DNA of 64,000 bases from Pseudooceanicola spongiae (GCF_014899185.1 NZ_CP045201.1:1472501-1536500), one strand, 5' to 3'; shown: positions 26,550-35,521, counted from the first letter of the stretch. Program-made: numbers and translations. Notes: generated from the sequence alone by a model not told the origin.

Positions 26550-27329
26550 TCAGAAGGTCGAGTTGAAGGCGCCGCCGTCCAGCAGCACGTTCTGACCGAT
26601 CATGAAGGCCGCATGCTGCGAGCACATAAAGGCGCAGGTCTGCCCGAACCCCTCAGCCGAGCCATAGGCATGGGCGGGGATGGTGGATTTACGCGCCTCG
26701 CGGGCCTCCTCCAGCGTGATCCCCTTGGCCTTGACGACACCGCCATCCAGCGAGGCCGCACGGTCCGTGTCGTGGATCCCCGGCAGCAGGTTGTTGATGT
26801 TGACGCCATGCCCGGCGACCTGACGCGCGGTACCTGCGACATAGCCCGTCAGACCGGCGCGGGCCGAGTTCGACAGCCCCAGCTGACCGATCGGCGATTT
26901 CACCGATTGCGAGGTGATGTTGACCACACGGCCCCAGCCCGCTTCGATCATGCCAGGCAACTGCGCCTTCATCAGCGCAATCGGCGTCAGCATGTTGGCG
27001 TCGATCGCCTTGATGAAGTCGTCGCGCTCCCAGTCGGTCCACATGCCCGGAGGCGGACCCCCGGCGTTGGTGACCAGAATATCCACCTGCCCCGCGGCCT
27101 CCAGCACCTGCGCGCGGCCGGCTTCGCTGACAATATCCGCCGCCACGGCGATCACGTTCACCCCGTAGAGATCCCTGATCTCCTGCGCCGTCGCCTCCAG
27201 CGCCTCGGCGCCGCGTGCGTTCAGCACCAGATCGACACCCGCCTCAGCCAGCGCCATCGCACAGCCACGCCCCAGCCCCTTCGAGGACGCCGTGACCAAT
27301 GCCCGCTTTCCCTTGATCCCAAGATCCAT
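26550..27329 (-). CDS. SDR-family protein with atypical active site
   Basis: A 259-residue protein with an N-terminal dinucleotide-binding fold (TASSKGLGRG, residues 13-22) and the NAG motif at VTNAGGPPPGMW. At the position of the usual catalytic YxxxK it has LSNSARAGLTG, so the tyrosine and lysine appear replaced by Ser and Arg. This matches a described beta-ketoacyl-reductase-like subgroup without a full catalytic tetrad. It is often annotated as 3-oxoacyl-ACP reductase, which may not be right. It is divergent from the Hint gene. Confidence 0.8.
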   Translation of the reverse strand: MDLGIKGKRALVTASSKGLGRGCAMALAEAGVDLVLNARGAEALEATAQEIRDLYGVNVIAVAADIVSEAGRAQVLEAAGQVDILVTNAGGPPPGMWTDWERDDFIKAIDANMLTPIALMKAQLPGMIEAGWGRVVNITSQSVKSPIGQLGLSNSARAGLTGYVAGTARQVAGHGVNINNLLPGIHDTDRAASLDGGVVKAKGITLEEAREARKSTIPAHAYGSAEGFGQTCAFMCSQHAAFMIGQNVLLDGGAFNSTF

Positions 27330-27364
27330 GATACTCTCCTTCCGGGCGACGGGGATGCCGCCGC

Positions 27365-27441
27365 ATCTGTTGCATCGATACCGTCACATATTTGCGATAT
27401 CGCGTAACCTGAACGTAACCTGCCATATATAGGCAACAGAT
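27365..27441. promoter_or_regulatory. divergent intergenic region with inverted and direct repeats
   Basis: Between the divergent SDR and Hint genes, ATCTGTTGC (27365-27373) and GCAACAGAT (27433-27441) form a perfect nine-base inverted repeat 59 bases apart. Between them lie the palindrome GCGATATCGC (27394-27403) and two copies of CGTAACCTG spaced 11 bases apart (27403 and 27414), ending near an AT-rich CATATATAG that could be a minus-10 element. This is the layout of a two-sided operator. Confidence 0.45.
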
Positions 27442-27482
27442 CACCAGCCAGTCTTCTTGTCAGAGGTAGCCGAGGCACTGTC

Positions 27483-28514
27483 ATGCCCCCCACCAGCACT
27501 CAGACAATCACTGCCCTTCCGGTCTATCTATCCGGCGTGATGCAGGTCGTCCATGGCGTGAACGAAGGGGACAACCTCTCCTTTGCCGACGAACTTGTGC
27601 CCGACGACATCTACTGGTTCTCGGGCGCGGCGCAGCTGATGCGTCTGTCGCTCGAATCATGCCCCGATGGCGTCACCATCGTCAGCTCTCAGACCGATCA
27701 AGGCGAGCCGGGCGCTACCGTGTTCCTCGACAGCTGCGTGACCTTCATGTCGCCCGACGGCTCCACCACCGACATGCTCGTCCTTGTCGAGGTCGGTCAG
27801 GACGGCGCGGTGAACGAGGTCTACGCCTTGCCCCTCGCCCCGCTGACCCCGCGTACCGATTACCAGCTGGTCGGCATCGACACCCGCACCGCGCACCGCA
27901 AGCTGCAGGACCTCGCCTGCGTGTCCTTCACCCGGGGCACGCTGATCACCCTCGCCAGCGGACGCCAGTCCCCGATCGAGGCGCTGCGCGTGGGTGACCG
28001 CATCCTCACCCGCGACGACGGTGCCCAGCAGATCCGCTGGATCGGCAACTCCATCGTGCGCGCCACGGGCGATTTCGCCCCCATCGTCATCCGCGCCGGG
28101 GCGCTGTCCAACACCAATGACTTTGTCGTCAGCCCCGATCATCGGCTGTTCATCTATCAACGCGTCGATGCCCTGGATGTCGGCCGCAAAGAGGTTCTGG
28201 TGCGTGCCCGCCACCTGATCAACGGCGACACCGTCTTTGTGCAGGAGGGCGGCTTTGTCGAATATTTCCAGCTGCTGTTCGACAGCCATCAGATCATCTA
28301 CGCCGAAGGCATCGCCGCCGAGACGTTGCTGCTCGACCATGCCGCCCGTATCGCGCTCAGCCCCAGCTTCCGGGAATCGTCGCTGGGTCCGCTGTCGGGT
28401 CATTCCGTCCGTCCCCATACCGACTATGAGGTGAAGGAGGCGACGCTGCAGCGCCCCGATGCCATCGACATCCTGCGCGGCGCGTCGCGGCGCTTGACGC
28501 CCCGCCAGGACTGA
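27483..28514 (+). CDS. Hint-domain protein
   Basis: A 343-residue protein. The N-terminal half (residues 1-140) has no recognised domain. Residues about 145-290 are a Hint (hedgehog/intein) module: SFTRGTLITLASG, then ALRVGDRILTRDDG, then VVSPDHRLFIY with H220. In typical members the residue before FxxGT is the nucleophilic Cys. Here it seems to be Ser (CVSFTRGT, with C146 two places earlier). The family is abundant in Rhodobacteraceae, and self-cleavage or attachment of the N-terminal part is assumed but unproven. Confidence 0.75.
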   Translation: MPPTSTQTITALPVYLSGVMQVVHGVNEGDNLSFADELVPDDIYWFSGAAQLMRLSLESCPDGVTIVSSQTDQGEPGATVFLDSCVTFMSPDGSTTDMLVLVEVGQDGAVNEVYALPLAPLTPRTDYQLVGIDTRTAHRKLQDLACVSFTRGTLITLASGRQSPIEALRVGDRILTRDDGAQQIRWIGNSIVRATGDFAPIVIRAGALSNTNDFVVSPDHRLFIYQRVDALDVGRKEVLVRARHLINGDTVFVQEGGFVEYFQLLFDSHQIIYAEGIAAETLLLDHAARIALSPSFRESSLGPLSGHSVRPHTDYEVKEATLQRPDAIDILRGASRRLTPRQD

Positions 28515-28607
28515 CCCCGCCCGCCGGCCGACATCTTCTCGCCCCCAATCTTCATGCCCCAGCGACAAACCTTACCGGCCCCTTCACCGGCCCCGTCGAC
28601 CTACAGC

Positions 28608-28658
28608 GCACCGTTCACATACCGTCCGAATACCGACGAGATACCGACATCGCGATTT
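28608..28658 (+). repeat. four 11-bp ATACCGAC repeats upstream of prfC
   Basis: Four units start exactly 11 bases apart at 28608, 28619, 28630 and 28641: GCACCGTT, ATACCGTC, ATACCGAC, ATACCGAC, each followed by three variable bases. GCGATTT then follows at 28652. The same four-unit array with the same GCGATTT ending lies at 62459-62509. One helical turn between units suggests protein binding on one face of the DNA. The array lies between the Hint gene and prfC. Confidence 0.8.
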
Positions 28659-28738
28659 TCGCCCTCCGGCCCTGTCGCCGCTGTCTCTTAACGCAGCGCA
28701 CGCTTGCCCTTTTGCCGATCCCTGATATACGCCGCGAC

Positions 28739-30346
28739 ATGCTGGACACCCCTTCAAACCGCCCGAAACTCCCCGCCGAAATCGCGCGCAGGCGCACTTT
28801 CGCGATCATCTCGCACCCCGATGCGGGCAAGACGACGCTGACCGAGAAGTTTCTTCTCTATGGTGGCGCCATTCAGATGGCTGGCCAGGTCCGTGCCAAG
28901 GGCGAGGCGCGGCGCACCCGCTCCGACTTCATGCAGATGGAAAAGGATCGCGGGATCTCCGTCTCCGCGTCGGCAATGTCGTTTGATTTCAAGAACTTCC
29001 GGTTCAATCTCGTCGACACCCCCGGCCACTCGGACTTCTCCGAGGACACCTATCGCACGCTGACAGCGGTCGATGCGGCCGTCATGGTGATCGATGGCGC
29101 CAAGGGCGTTGAGAGCCAGACCCAGAAGCTGTTCGAGGTCTGCCGCCTGCGCGATCTGCCGATCCTGACCTTCTGTAACAAGATGGACCGAGAGAGCCGC
29201 GACACCTTTGATATCATTGACGAAATCCAGGAGAATCTGGCGATCGATGTGACACCCGCGTCTTGGCCGATTGGACTCGGGCGGGATTTCATGGGCTGCT
29301 ATGACATGCTCAATGACCGGCTGGAGCTGATGGACCGCGCCGACCGCAACAAGATCGGTGAGTCCATTGAAATCAAGGGCTTGACCGACCCCAAGCTGGA
29401 CGAGCTGATCCCGGCGGACCTCCTCTCCAAGCTGCGCGAAGAGGTCGAAATGGCGCGCGAGCTGTTGCCGCCCTTTGACCAGCAGGCGTTGCTCGACGGC
29501 ACGCTGACCCCGATCTGGTTCGGCTCGGCGATCAACTCCTTCGGCGTCAAGGAACTGATGGATGGCATCGGCACATATGGCCCCGAACCGCAGATTCAAT
29601 CGGCTGAACCGCGCAAGATTTCTCCTGAAGAAACAAAGGTTTCCGGCTTTGTCTTCAAGGTCCAGGCCAATATGGACCCCAAGCACCGCGACCGGGTCGC
29701 CTTCATCCGCCTTGCCTCCGGGCACTTCCTGCGCGGGATGAAACTGACCCATGTGCGGTCCAAGAAACCGATGTCGATCACCAACCCGGTGCTCTTCCTC
29801 GCCTCCGACCGCGAACTGGCCGAGGAGGCCTGGGCCGGCGATATCATCGGCATTCCGAACCATGGACAGCTGCGGATCGGCGACACGTTAACCGAAGGCG
29901 AAGCAATTCGCGTTACAGGTATCCCATCGTTTGCTCCGGAACTGCTGCAAAGCGTCCGCTCGACCGACCCGATGAAGGGCAAGCACCTTGAAAAGGCGCT
30001 GATGCAATTCGCCGAGGAAGGCGCCGCGAAGGTGTTCAAGCCGGCCATCGGTTCGGGCTTCATCGTCGGCGTCGTTGGCGCGCTTCAGTTCGAAGTGCTC
30101 GCCAGCCGGATCGAGCTGGAATACGGCATCCCGGTGCGTTTTGAAGCCTCGCAGTTCACCTCGGCCCGTTGGGTCAGCGGTGACCGCCAAGCCGTTGATA
30201 AGTTTGTGAATGTGAACAAGCAGCATATCTCGTACGACCACGATGGTGATACCGTCTATCTCACGCGCCTGCAGTGGGACATTGATCGCGTGGTGCGCGA
30301 CTACCCCGAGATCACGCTCACCGCGACCAAAGAGATGATGGCCTGA
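28739..30346 (+). CDS. prfC: peptide chain release factor 3
   Basis: A 535-residue translational GTPase that recycles RF1/RF2 after termination. The G1 motif is SHPDAGKTT, G3 is DTPGHSD, and G4 is NKMD. The C-terminal half carries domain II and the release-factor-specific domain III. Length is close to the E. coli protein. The start at ATG 28739 (MLDTPSNRPK) is preferred to a TTG nine codons upstream. No strong ribosome binding site is evident. Confidence 0.96.
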   Translation: MLDTPSNRPKLPAEIARRRTFAIISHPDAGKTTLTEKFLLYGGAIQMAGQVRAKGEARRTRSDFMQMEKDRGISVSASAMSFDFKNFRFNLVDTPGHSDFSEDTYRTLTAVDAAVMVIDGAKGVESQTQKLFEVCRLRDLPILTFCNKMDRESRDTFDIIDEIQENLAIDVTPASWPIGLGRDFMGCYDMLNDRLELMDRADRNKIGESIEIKGLTDPKLDELIPADLLSKLREEVEMARELLPPFDQQALLDGTLTPIWFGSAINSFGVKELMDGIGTYGPEPQIQSAEPRKISPEETKVSGFVFKVQANMDPKHRDRVAFIRLASGHFLRGMKLTHVRSKKPMSITNPVLFLASDRELAEEAWAGDIIGIPNHGQLRIGDTLTEGEAIRVTGIPSFAPELLQSVRSTDPMKGKHLEKALMQFAEEGAAKVFKPAIGSGFIVGVVGALQFEVLASRIELEYGIPVRFEASQFTSARWVSGDRQAVDKFVNVNKQHISYDHDGDTVYLTRLQWDIDRVVRDYPEITLTATKEMMA

Positions 30347-30384
30347 CGCTTGCGCGGGGCGACCCGCGCGGGCATCTTCCTGCC

Positions 30385-32139
30385 ATGGACAGGTCCTCGA
30401 CATACGGCGGTTTCGACCGGGTCGTCGCCCAGATGGAGGGCCGCCGTGATCCTTTGACCTTCGCGCCCGGCGAGGCTCTGCCAGATGCGGATCTCGATTT
30501 CGCTCCGCTGAAAACCCGGCGCATCGGCGACTTTGCGGAAACGCATCAGAAATCTGCGTCGACTTTTTCCTACAAGTATCTTGAAATAAAAGAGCAGTTT
30601 TCCGGACAGGCTGAGCTTCTCTGGCTGCATGGGCTGCTGATCTCCGCTCTACGCCGACGCAGTCAACCGCCTCAGACCGCGCCCCTGTTCCTGCGGATGT
30701 GGCAGGAACAGGCCCCGTTCCTCCTCTCCCATCTCAACCCGCGCTGGCTGGTCTCGGCCGTGACCACCTTCGCCGACCATGGCACGACCGAGGCGCAACG
30801 GCGCGTCGGTCACAGCCTGACGGTCCTCTTCTCAACCATGAAACTCTACGAGACAGAGCGGCTCTTTTCCCCGGCCAGCCCCGAGGATCCCTTTGAAGGG
30901 ACACGCAAATCCGGCCCCCTCGCGCTGCAGATGGATCCCTATGCCATCGTTCGGGGGGGGCTGGACGTCAATATGCTCGGCCGCCTCTGGCAGGACGCCG
31001 CTGAGGATGACACCATCCGCCCCCTCGCGCATCACTTGCTCAGCTTGCTCGACAGTGACGAACGCACGGTGTTTCGCCGTCTCCGCAAGATGCGGGATGC
31101 ACGGCAGGCCGACCATGCAAAACTTCAGGACCTGTTCGATTTCAGTACGATGGAGGGAACACCTCACGTCGCGCCGACGCCTCCGCAGGCCGGACCACCA
31201 TCGCCAGAGACGCTCCGGTGGGGGATTGTCTCGACCGTGCAGGCGCCCTTGCCGCAGCTCGCCCGCTTCGTCGCCTATCATCTGAGCGAGGGCGCCGCGC
31301 GGGTTCATCTCTATCTCGACACGCCCGACGACGCGATTGCCAGCTTCTTCGCCAGCGACGCCCGCATCAGTGTCGTGCCCTGCACCGCAGACTACTGGGC
31401 GCGCCACCGCGCCGGGCGGCCGGACACCCATCAGGGCCGGCAGATGCGCAACGCGACCCATGCCTACCGCCGCAGCGACCTCGACTGGCTGGCGCATATA
31501 GATGTCGACGAATTCATCCTCTCGCCCTCCCCCCTCTCCGGCCTCCTCGCACAGGTTCCGAGCGAGACGGCGGTGCTGCATCTGCGTCCGGCCGAGATGT
31601 TGGCGGGCGGCCATGACGCGCCCTCCGCCTTCAAGCTGACACCGCGGTTTGCAGGCACCGACAAGGCCGTGTTGCACGACCTCTATCCGACCTTCGGCGC
31701 GCATCTGCGTGGCGGCTATGTCAGCCACCTTGAGGGCAAGGCGATCGCGCGCGTCGGCATCGCTGATTGCCGCTTGGGCGTTCACGCGCTGCTCTACCGG
31801 GGCGAGCCTGCCAGCAACCGGGTCACATTGCGTCATGGCTGGGTTGGCCATGCCCATGTGCAGGACTGGACCGACTTTCGCACGCGTCTGGAATTTCGCA
31901 TGCAGAAGGGCTCCTATCAGAAACGCGGCACCTCGTTCGGTCTGTTCGATGTGCTTGAATTCGTGACCGAAACCGAGGGAGAGGACGGCCTGCGCCAGTT
32001 CTATGACGAGGTTTGCGCCGACACACCGCAGCTGCGGCAGGCGCTTGAACGCCACCATATGCTGTACACGCGGCAGCTCGACCTCGACGCGCGTTGCCGT
32101 GCGGTGTTTGGCACCCTGCCGGGCGAGCACACTGAATGA
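30385..32139 (+). CDS. glycosyltransferase-like protein with unknown N-terminal domain
   Basis: A 584-residue protein of two parts. Residues about 1-270 have no recognisable motif and include a helical stretch (LLWLHGLLISALRRR). Residues about 279-584 are a GT-A-like glycosyltransferase of the same family as its neighbour, with WGIVSTVQAPLPQLARFVAYHL at its start and the metal-binding DWLAHIDVDEF (D373, D375). It overlaps the next gene by four bases (ATGA), so the two are co-translated and may work as a pair. The two C-terminal domains are paralogous. Acceptor and donor are unknown; a surface glycan is likely. Confidence 0.72.
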   Translation: MDRSSTYGGFDRVVAQMEGRRDPLTFAPGEALPDADLDFAPLKTRRIGDFAETHQKSASTFSYKYLEIKEQFSGQAELLWLHGLLISALRRRSQPPQTAPLFLRMWQEQAPFLLSHLNPRWLVSAVTTFADHGTTEAQRRVGHSLTVLFSTMKLYETERLFSPASPEDPFEGTRKSGPLALQMDPYAIVRGGLDVNMLGRLWQDAAEDDTIRPLAHHLLSLLDSDERTVFRRLRKMRDARQADHAKLQDLFDFSTMEGTPHVAPTPPQAGPPSPETLRWGIVSTVQAPLPQLARFVAYHLSEGAARVHLYLDTPDDAIASFFASDARISVVPCTADYWARHRAGRPDTHQGRQMRNATHAYRRSDLDWLAHIDVDEFILSPSPLSGLLAQVPSETAVLHLRPAEMLAGGHDAPSAFKLTPRFAGTDKAVLHDLYPTFGAHLRGGYVSHLEGKAIARVGIADCRLGVHALLYRGEPASNRVTLRHGWVGHAHVQDWTDFRTRLEFRMQKGSYQKRGTSFGLFDVLEFVTETEGEDGLRQFYDEVCADTPQLRQALERHHMLYTRQLDLDARCRAVFGTLPGEHTE

Positions 32140-33074
32140 CAACATGGGGTCTCGTCTCGACCCTAAAGGCGCCGGTCGAGGCCGTTCTGAACTTCGCCGC
32201 CTGGCATCTGGAGCTTGGCGCGACCCGGCTGATCCTGCATTTCGACGACCCCAAGGACCCGGTGCAGGCGCTGCTGCGCGACCATCCACGGATTGAGGTG
32301 ATCAGCACCGATCACGCCTACTGGCAGCGCCTGAAGGGGCGCCGCCCGGCCCGCCATCAGCCCCGCCAGACCGCCAACGCCACGCGCGCCTACGCGGCCA
32401 ACACCGCCTGTGACTGGCTCGGGCATATTGACGTCGACGAATTTCTGCTGCCAGAGCGCCCTGTCGCCGACCTGCTCTCAGACTTGCCCGCCCGGTGCCA
32501 TGCCGCACGCTTGCGCCCCGCCGAGGCTCTGGTCGCCCCGGCCCCCTCATCGCAGGTCCACCTCAAGGCCTTCTCGGTTGAAACGCCCCTGCGCCATCAG
32601 CAAAGTACGCGGATATTTCCCACATACGGGCGTTGGCTGAATGGCGGGATGCTGAGCCATGTCGCGGGAAAGCTGTTTGTCCGCAAAGGCTTGCCGCAGG
32701 CAGAACTGCGCATTCACAACGTCCTCTCAAATGACATAAAGAACCCCGGACAGGTTGAGCTGAGCACCATCCCCCTTGCGCATTTCCATGCCGGATCCTG
32801 GGAGAATTGGCTCGCCCACTTCCGGTTTCGGCTGGAACAAGGCGCCTATCGGGCTGACCTGAAACCTGCTCAGCCAGACACCGCGACCCTGCACGAGCTG
32901 CTGTGCCAGATCGACGCCGGGGAGGGCGAACCCGGCCTGCAACGCTTTTTCGACGAGGTCTGCTGCGACACCCCAGCCCTGCGCGCACGCCTGTCGCACG
33001 AAGGTCTGTTGCGCGTCGCCGAGATGGATTTCGACCGCCTGCGCGCCGATCACTTTCCCCACCACAGCACGTAA
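32136..33074 (+). CDS. glycosyltransferase family 2-like protein
   Basis: A 312-residue single-domain GT-A-type protein, the paralogue of the C-terminal half of the preceding gene. It opens with WGLVSTLKAPVEAVLNFAAWHL, matching the neighbour's domain, and has the metal-binding motif DWLGHIDVDEF (D99, D101). No membrane helix or signal. It shares the operon with the preceding gene. The lack of other polysaccharide genes nearby makes the pathway unclear. Confidence 0.72.
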   Translation: MTTWGLVSTLKAPVEAVLNFAAWHLELGATRLILHFDDPKDPVQALLRDHPRIEVISTDHAYWQRLKGRRPARHQPRQTANATRAYAANTACDWLGHIDVDEFLLPERPVADLLSDLPARCHAARLRPAEALVAPAPSSQVHLKAFSVETPLRHQQSTRIFPTYGRWLNGGMLSHVAGKLFVRKGLPQAELRIHNVLSNDIKNPGQVELSTIPLAHFHAGSWENWLAHFRFRLEQGAYRADLKPAQPDTATLHELLCQIDAGEGEPGLQRFFDEVCCDTPALRARLSHEGLLRVAEMDFDRLRADHFPHHST

Positions 33075-33193
33075 AACCGGCCCCGAAGGCCCGGAGAGAT
33101 GAAGAAACCGTGTCAAAACCCCGGCGTCATTGACGTTTTGCCACATATGCTGTATTTCGCGAGGCACCATGGGGCGCGGCCGATCTGCGCTCC

Positions 33194-33220
33194 GGGGGCC
33201 ATGAGGGCCCCCTATCTTTT
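33194..33220 (+). terminator. hairpin upstream of the DEAD-box gene
   Basis: Perfect seven-base stem GGGGGCC-ATGAG-GGCCCCC (33194-33212) followed by TATCTTTT. It is about 120 bases after the glycosyltransferase stop codon and 44 bases before the helicase start. It may terminate the glycosyltransferase transcript or act as an attenuator in the helicase leader. Confidence 0.5.
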
Positions 33221-33263
33221 CAGACGCTACGGGCCGAGATGTGTCCGTAAACACCGGATACAT

Positions 33264-34997
33264 ATGACCAAGTTTTCTGATCTGAACCTGGACCCCAAGG
33301 TCCTGCAAGCCATTGAAGAAGCCGGCTACGAAACGCCGACGCCGATCCAGGCGGGTGCGATTCCCCATGCGTTGGCGGGCAAGGATGTCCTTGGCATCGC
33401 GCAGACCGGCACCGGCAAGACCGCCAGCTTCGTGCTGCCGATGATCACGCTGCTGGCCAAGGGCCGTGCACGCGCGCGCATGCCGCGCAGTCTTGTCCTC
33501 TGCCCGACACGGGAACTCGCCGCGCAAGTGGCTGAGAACTTTGACACCTATACCAAGCACCTGAAACTGACCAAAGCGCTGCTGATCGGCGGCGTCAGCT
33601 TCAAGGAGCAGGAGCAGCTGATCGACCGTGGCGTCGACGTGCTGATCTGCACCCCCGGCCGCCTGCTCGACCATTTCGAGCGTGGCAAGCTGCTGCTGAC
33701 CGGCGTGCAGATCATGGTCGTGGACGAAGCCGACCGGATGCTCGACATGGGCTTCATCCCCGATATCGAACGCATCTTCAGCCTGACCCCCTTCACCCGT
33801 CAGACGCTGTTCTTTTCGGCCACCATGGCACCTGAGATTGAGCGTATCACCAACACCTTCCTGTCCAACCCCGAGCGGGTTGAGGTTGCGCGTCAGGCCA
33901 CCACAGGCGCCAATATCGAACAGGGCGTCGTGATGTTCAAAGCGACCCGCAAGGATCGTGAAGCCACCGAAAAACGCCGTGTTCTGCGTGAGTTGATTGA
34001 TCAGGAAGGCGACAGCCTGACCAATGCGATCGTGTTCTTCAACCGCAAGATGGACGTCGACACCACTGCGAAATCCTTGCGCAAATATGGCTATGACGCG
34101 GCTCCGATCCATGGCGATCTGGACCAGTCGACCCGCACCAAGACTCTCGATGGGTTCCGCGAAGGTTCGCTCAAGATCCTCTGCGCCTCCGATGTCGCGG
34201 CGCGCGGTCTGGACGTTCCGTCCGTCAGCCACGTCTTCAACTTTGATGTGCCCTCGCATGCCGAAGATTATGTGCACCGCATCGGCCGTACCGGCCGCGC
34301 CGGGCGCAAGGGCAAGGCGATCATGATCTGCGTGCCGAAAGATGAACGCAATCTCGCCGACATCGAGAAGCTGGTCGAGAGCGAGATCCCTCGCATCGAG
34401 CTGCCGGGCCGTCCTGGGGCGAAGGCAGACAGCACAGAGCCTCCGGTTGACACCGAAGCGCAGCCGACCGGCCCCGTTGCCGACACCGGCGCTGAGGCGA
34501 AACCCGCTCGCGCCCCCCGGACACGCACCCGCAGCCGCAGCAAGCCTGCCGCCGAGAAGGCCGCTGCCGTCGCGGAGGCCAAGCCGGAGCAAGCGGCAGA
34601 ACGGCCCAAGCGCCAGCCGCGAAAGGCCCAGCCGAAGCCTGCAGAGGCGAAGGTCGACGCAGCACCACCTCAGCCCAAGGCCGAGACTAAGGCCCCTGGG
34701 GCCGCCCCTGCCCCGCAGCAGGTCAAGCCCGCAGAGGTGGCACCCGCCGAGACCAAGGCAGACGCGCCCAAGCCGGTCGAGCCCCGCGTCACCGACGCCC
34801 GTGCAAACGACAGCCGTGGCAATGACGCACGTTCTGCCGACAACAGCAACGATCGCACGCGCGGCAGCAGCAACACCAACAACAACGCGCGCGGCAAATC
34901 GCGCGGTGGCTCTGGCGGTGACAACCGCGTTGTCGGCATGGGCGATCATATGCCCAGCTTCATCGCCCTGTCGTTCGAGGAACGTCGCGCAGGCTGA
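33264..34997 (+). CDS. DEAD-box ATP-dependent RNA helicase
   Basis: A 577-residue RNA helicase of the RhlE/DeaD type. The Q-motif is in FSDLNLDPKVLQAIEEAGYE, motif I is AQTGTGKT (46-53), motif II is DEAD, motif III is SAT, and motif VI is HRIGRTGRAG. From about residue 390 to the end the chain is a low-complexity tail rich in Ala, Pro, Lys and Glu, ending in an Asn/Arg/Gly-rich stretch. Such tails often bind RNA or degradosome partners. Starts at MTKFSDLNL, which fits the family. Confidence 0.92.
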   Translation: MTKFSDLNLDPKVLQAIEEAGYETPTPIQAGAIPHALAGKDVLGIAQTGTGKTASFVLPMITLLAKGRARARMPRSLVLCPTRELAAQVAENFDTYTKHLKLTKALLIGGVSFKEQEQLIDRGVDVLICTPGRLLDHFERGKLLLTGVQIMVVDEADRMLDMGFIPDIERIFSLTPFTRQTLFFSATMAPEIERITNTFLSNPERVEVARQATTGANIEQGVVMFKATRKDREATEKRRVLRELIDQEGDSLTNAIVFFNRKMDVDTTAKSLRKYGYDAAPIHGDLDQSTRTKTLDGFREGSLKILCASDVAARGLDVPSVSHVFNFDVPSHAEDYVHRIGRTGRAGRKGKAIMICVPKDERNLADIEKLVESEIPRIELPGRPGAKADSTEPPVDTEAQPTGPVADTGAEAKPARAPRTRTRSRSKPAAEKAAAVAEAKPEQAAERPKRQPRKAQPKPAEAKVDAAPPQPKAETKAPGAAPAPQQVKPAEVAPAETKADAPKPVEPRVTDARANDSRGNDARSADNSNDRTRGSSNTNNNARGKSRGGSGGDNRVVGMGDHMPSFIALSFEERRAG

Positions 34998-35016
34998 TCA
35001 GCCTCCGCGGTGACGT

Positions 35017-35070
35017 TTTTAACCGGCCGGAAAGTCGCGCGAATTGGCGCAACTTTTCGGCCGGTTTTTT
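35017..35070 (+). terminator. intrinsic terminator after the DEAD-box gene
   Basis: Stem of about 14 base pairs (AACCGGCCGGAAAGT at 35021-35035 with its near-complement at 35052-35065) and a T-run of six (35065-35070). Also a run of T precedes the left arm. It lies 20 bases after the helicase stop. Confidence 0.9.
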
Positions 35071-35131
35071 AATGTCCAGTAAGAGTACAAGACTAGCCTC
35101 GGCTCTCAGCAACTTTGGGGAGCGACGGGAT

Positions 35132-35521
35132 ATGTCTTTCGATTTGAAGATTGATGCTGAAATCGGCCGCCGCCGGTTTTCACGCTATGCGTTCCAGCAT
35201 GATTGCACCCTGATCGTCGACGACCTGTCGATAACGGGCCGCATCTTCGATATCTCTCTGGGGGGGGCCGGATTGATGCTTCCACTGGTCGCATCGAGCT
35301 ACGGCAGGCTCGATCAGCTCAAGTTCAGGATCGAAGATGTCTGCAGTTTCGGCGCTTTGGTGCGCTGGAAGGCAGACAAGAAGATCGGTCTTCAGTTCGA
35401 TCCGGTCGCGCACCGCTCAATGGCGTTGCGCGACCTTCTCGAAAGCTTGTCGGACAGGGATCAGGCCGACAACCGGGAAATGACAACCGTCACTTCGGGC
35501 TTCTTGCCGATCTCATCCTGA
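35132..35521 (+). CDS. PilZ-domain protein
   Basis: A 129-residue single-domain PilZ protein, which normally binds cyclic di-GMP. The arginine motif is RRRFSRYAF near residues 12-20, and the second motif is DISLGGAGL (the DxSxxG form). Start at ATG 35132 (MSFDLKIDAE) is preferred; an earlier in-frame ATG at 35072 lies just after the terminator. The 3' end overlaps the convergent rnj gene by 61 bases. Confidence 0.8.
   Translation: MSFDLKIDAEIGRRRFSRYAFQHDCTLIVDDLSITGRIFDISLGGAGLMLPLVASSYGRLDQLKFRIEDVCSFGALVRWKADKKIGLQFDPVAHRSMALRDLLESLSDRDQADNREMTTVTSGFLPISS

Noticed and set aside
28608..28658. CRISPR array
   Set aside because: Units are 11 bases with 3-base gaps; no spacers of CRISPR length and no cas genes.
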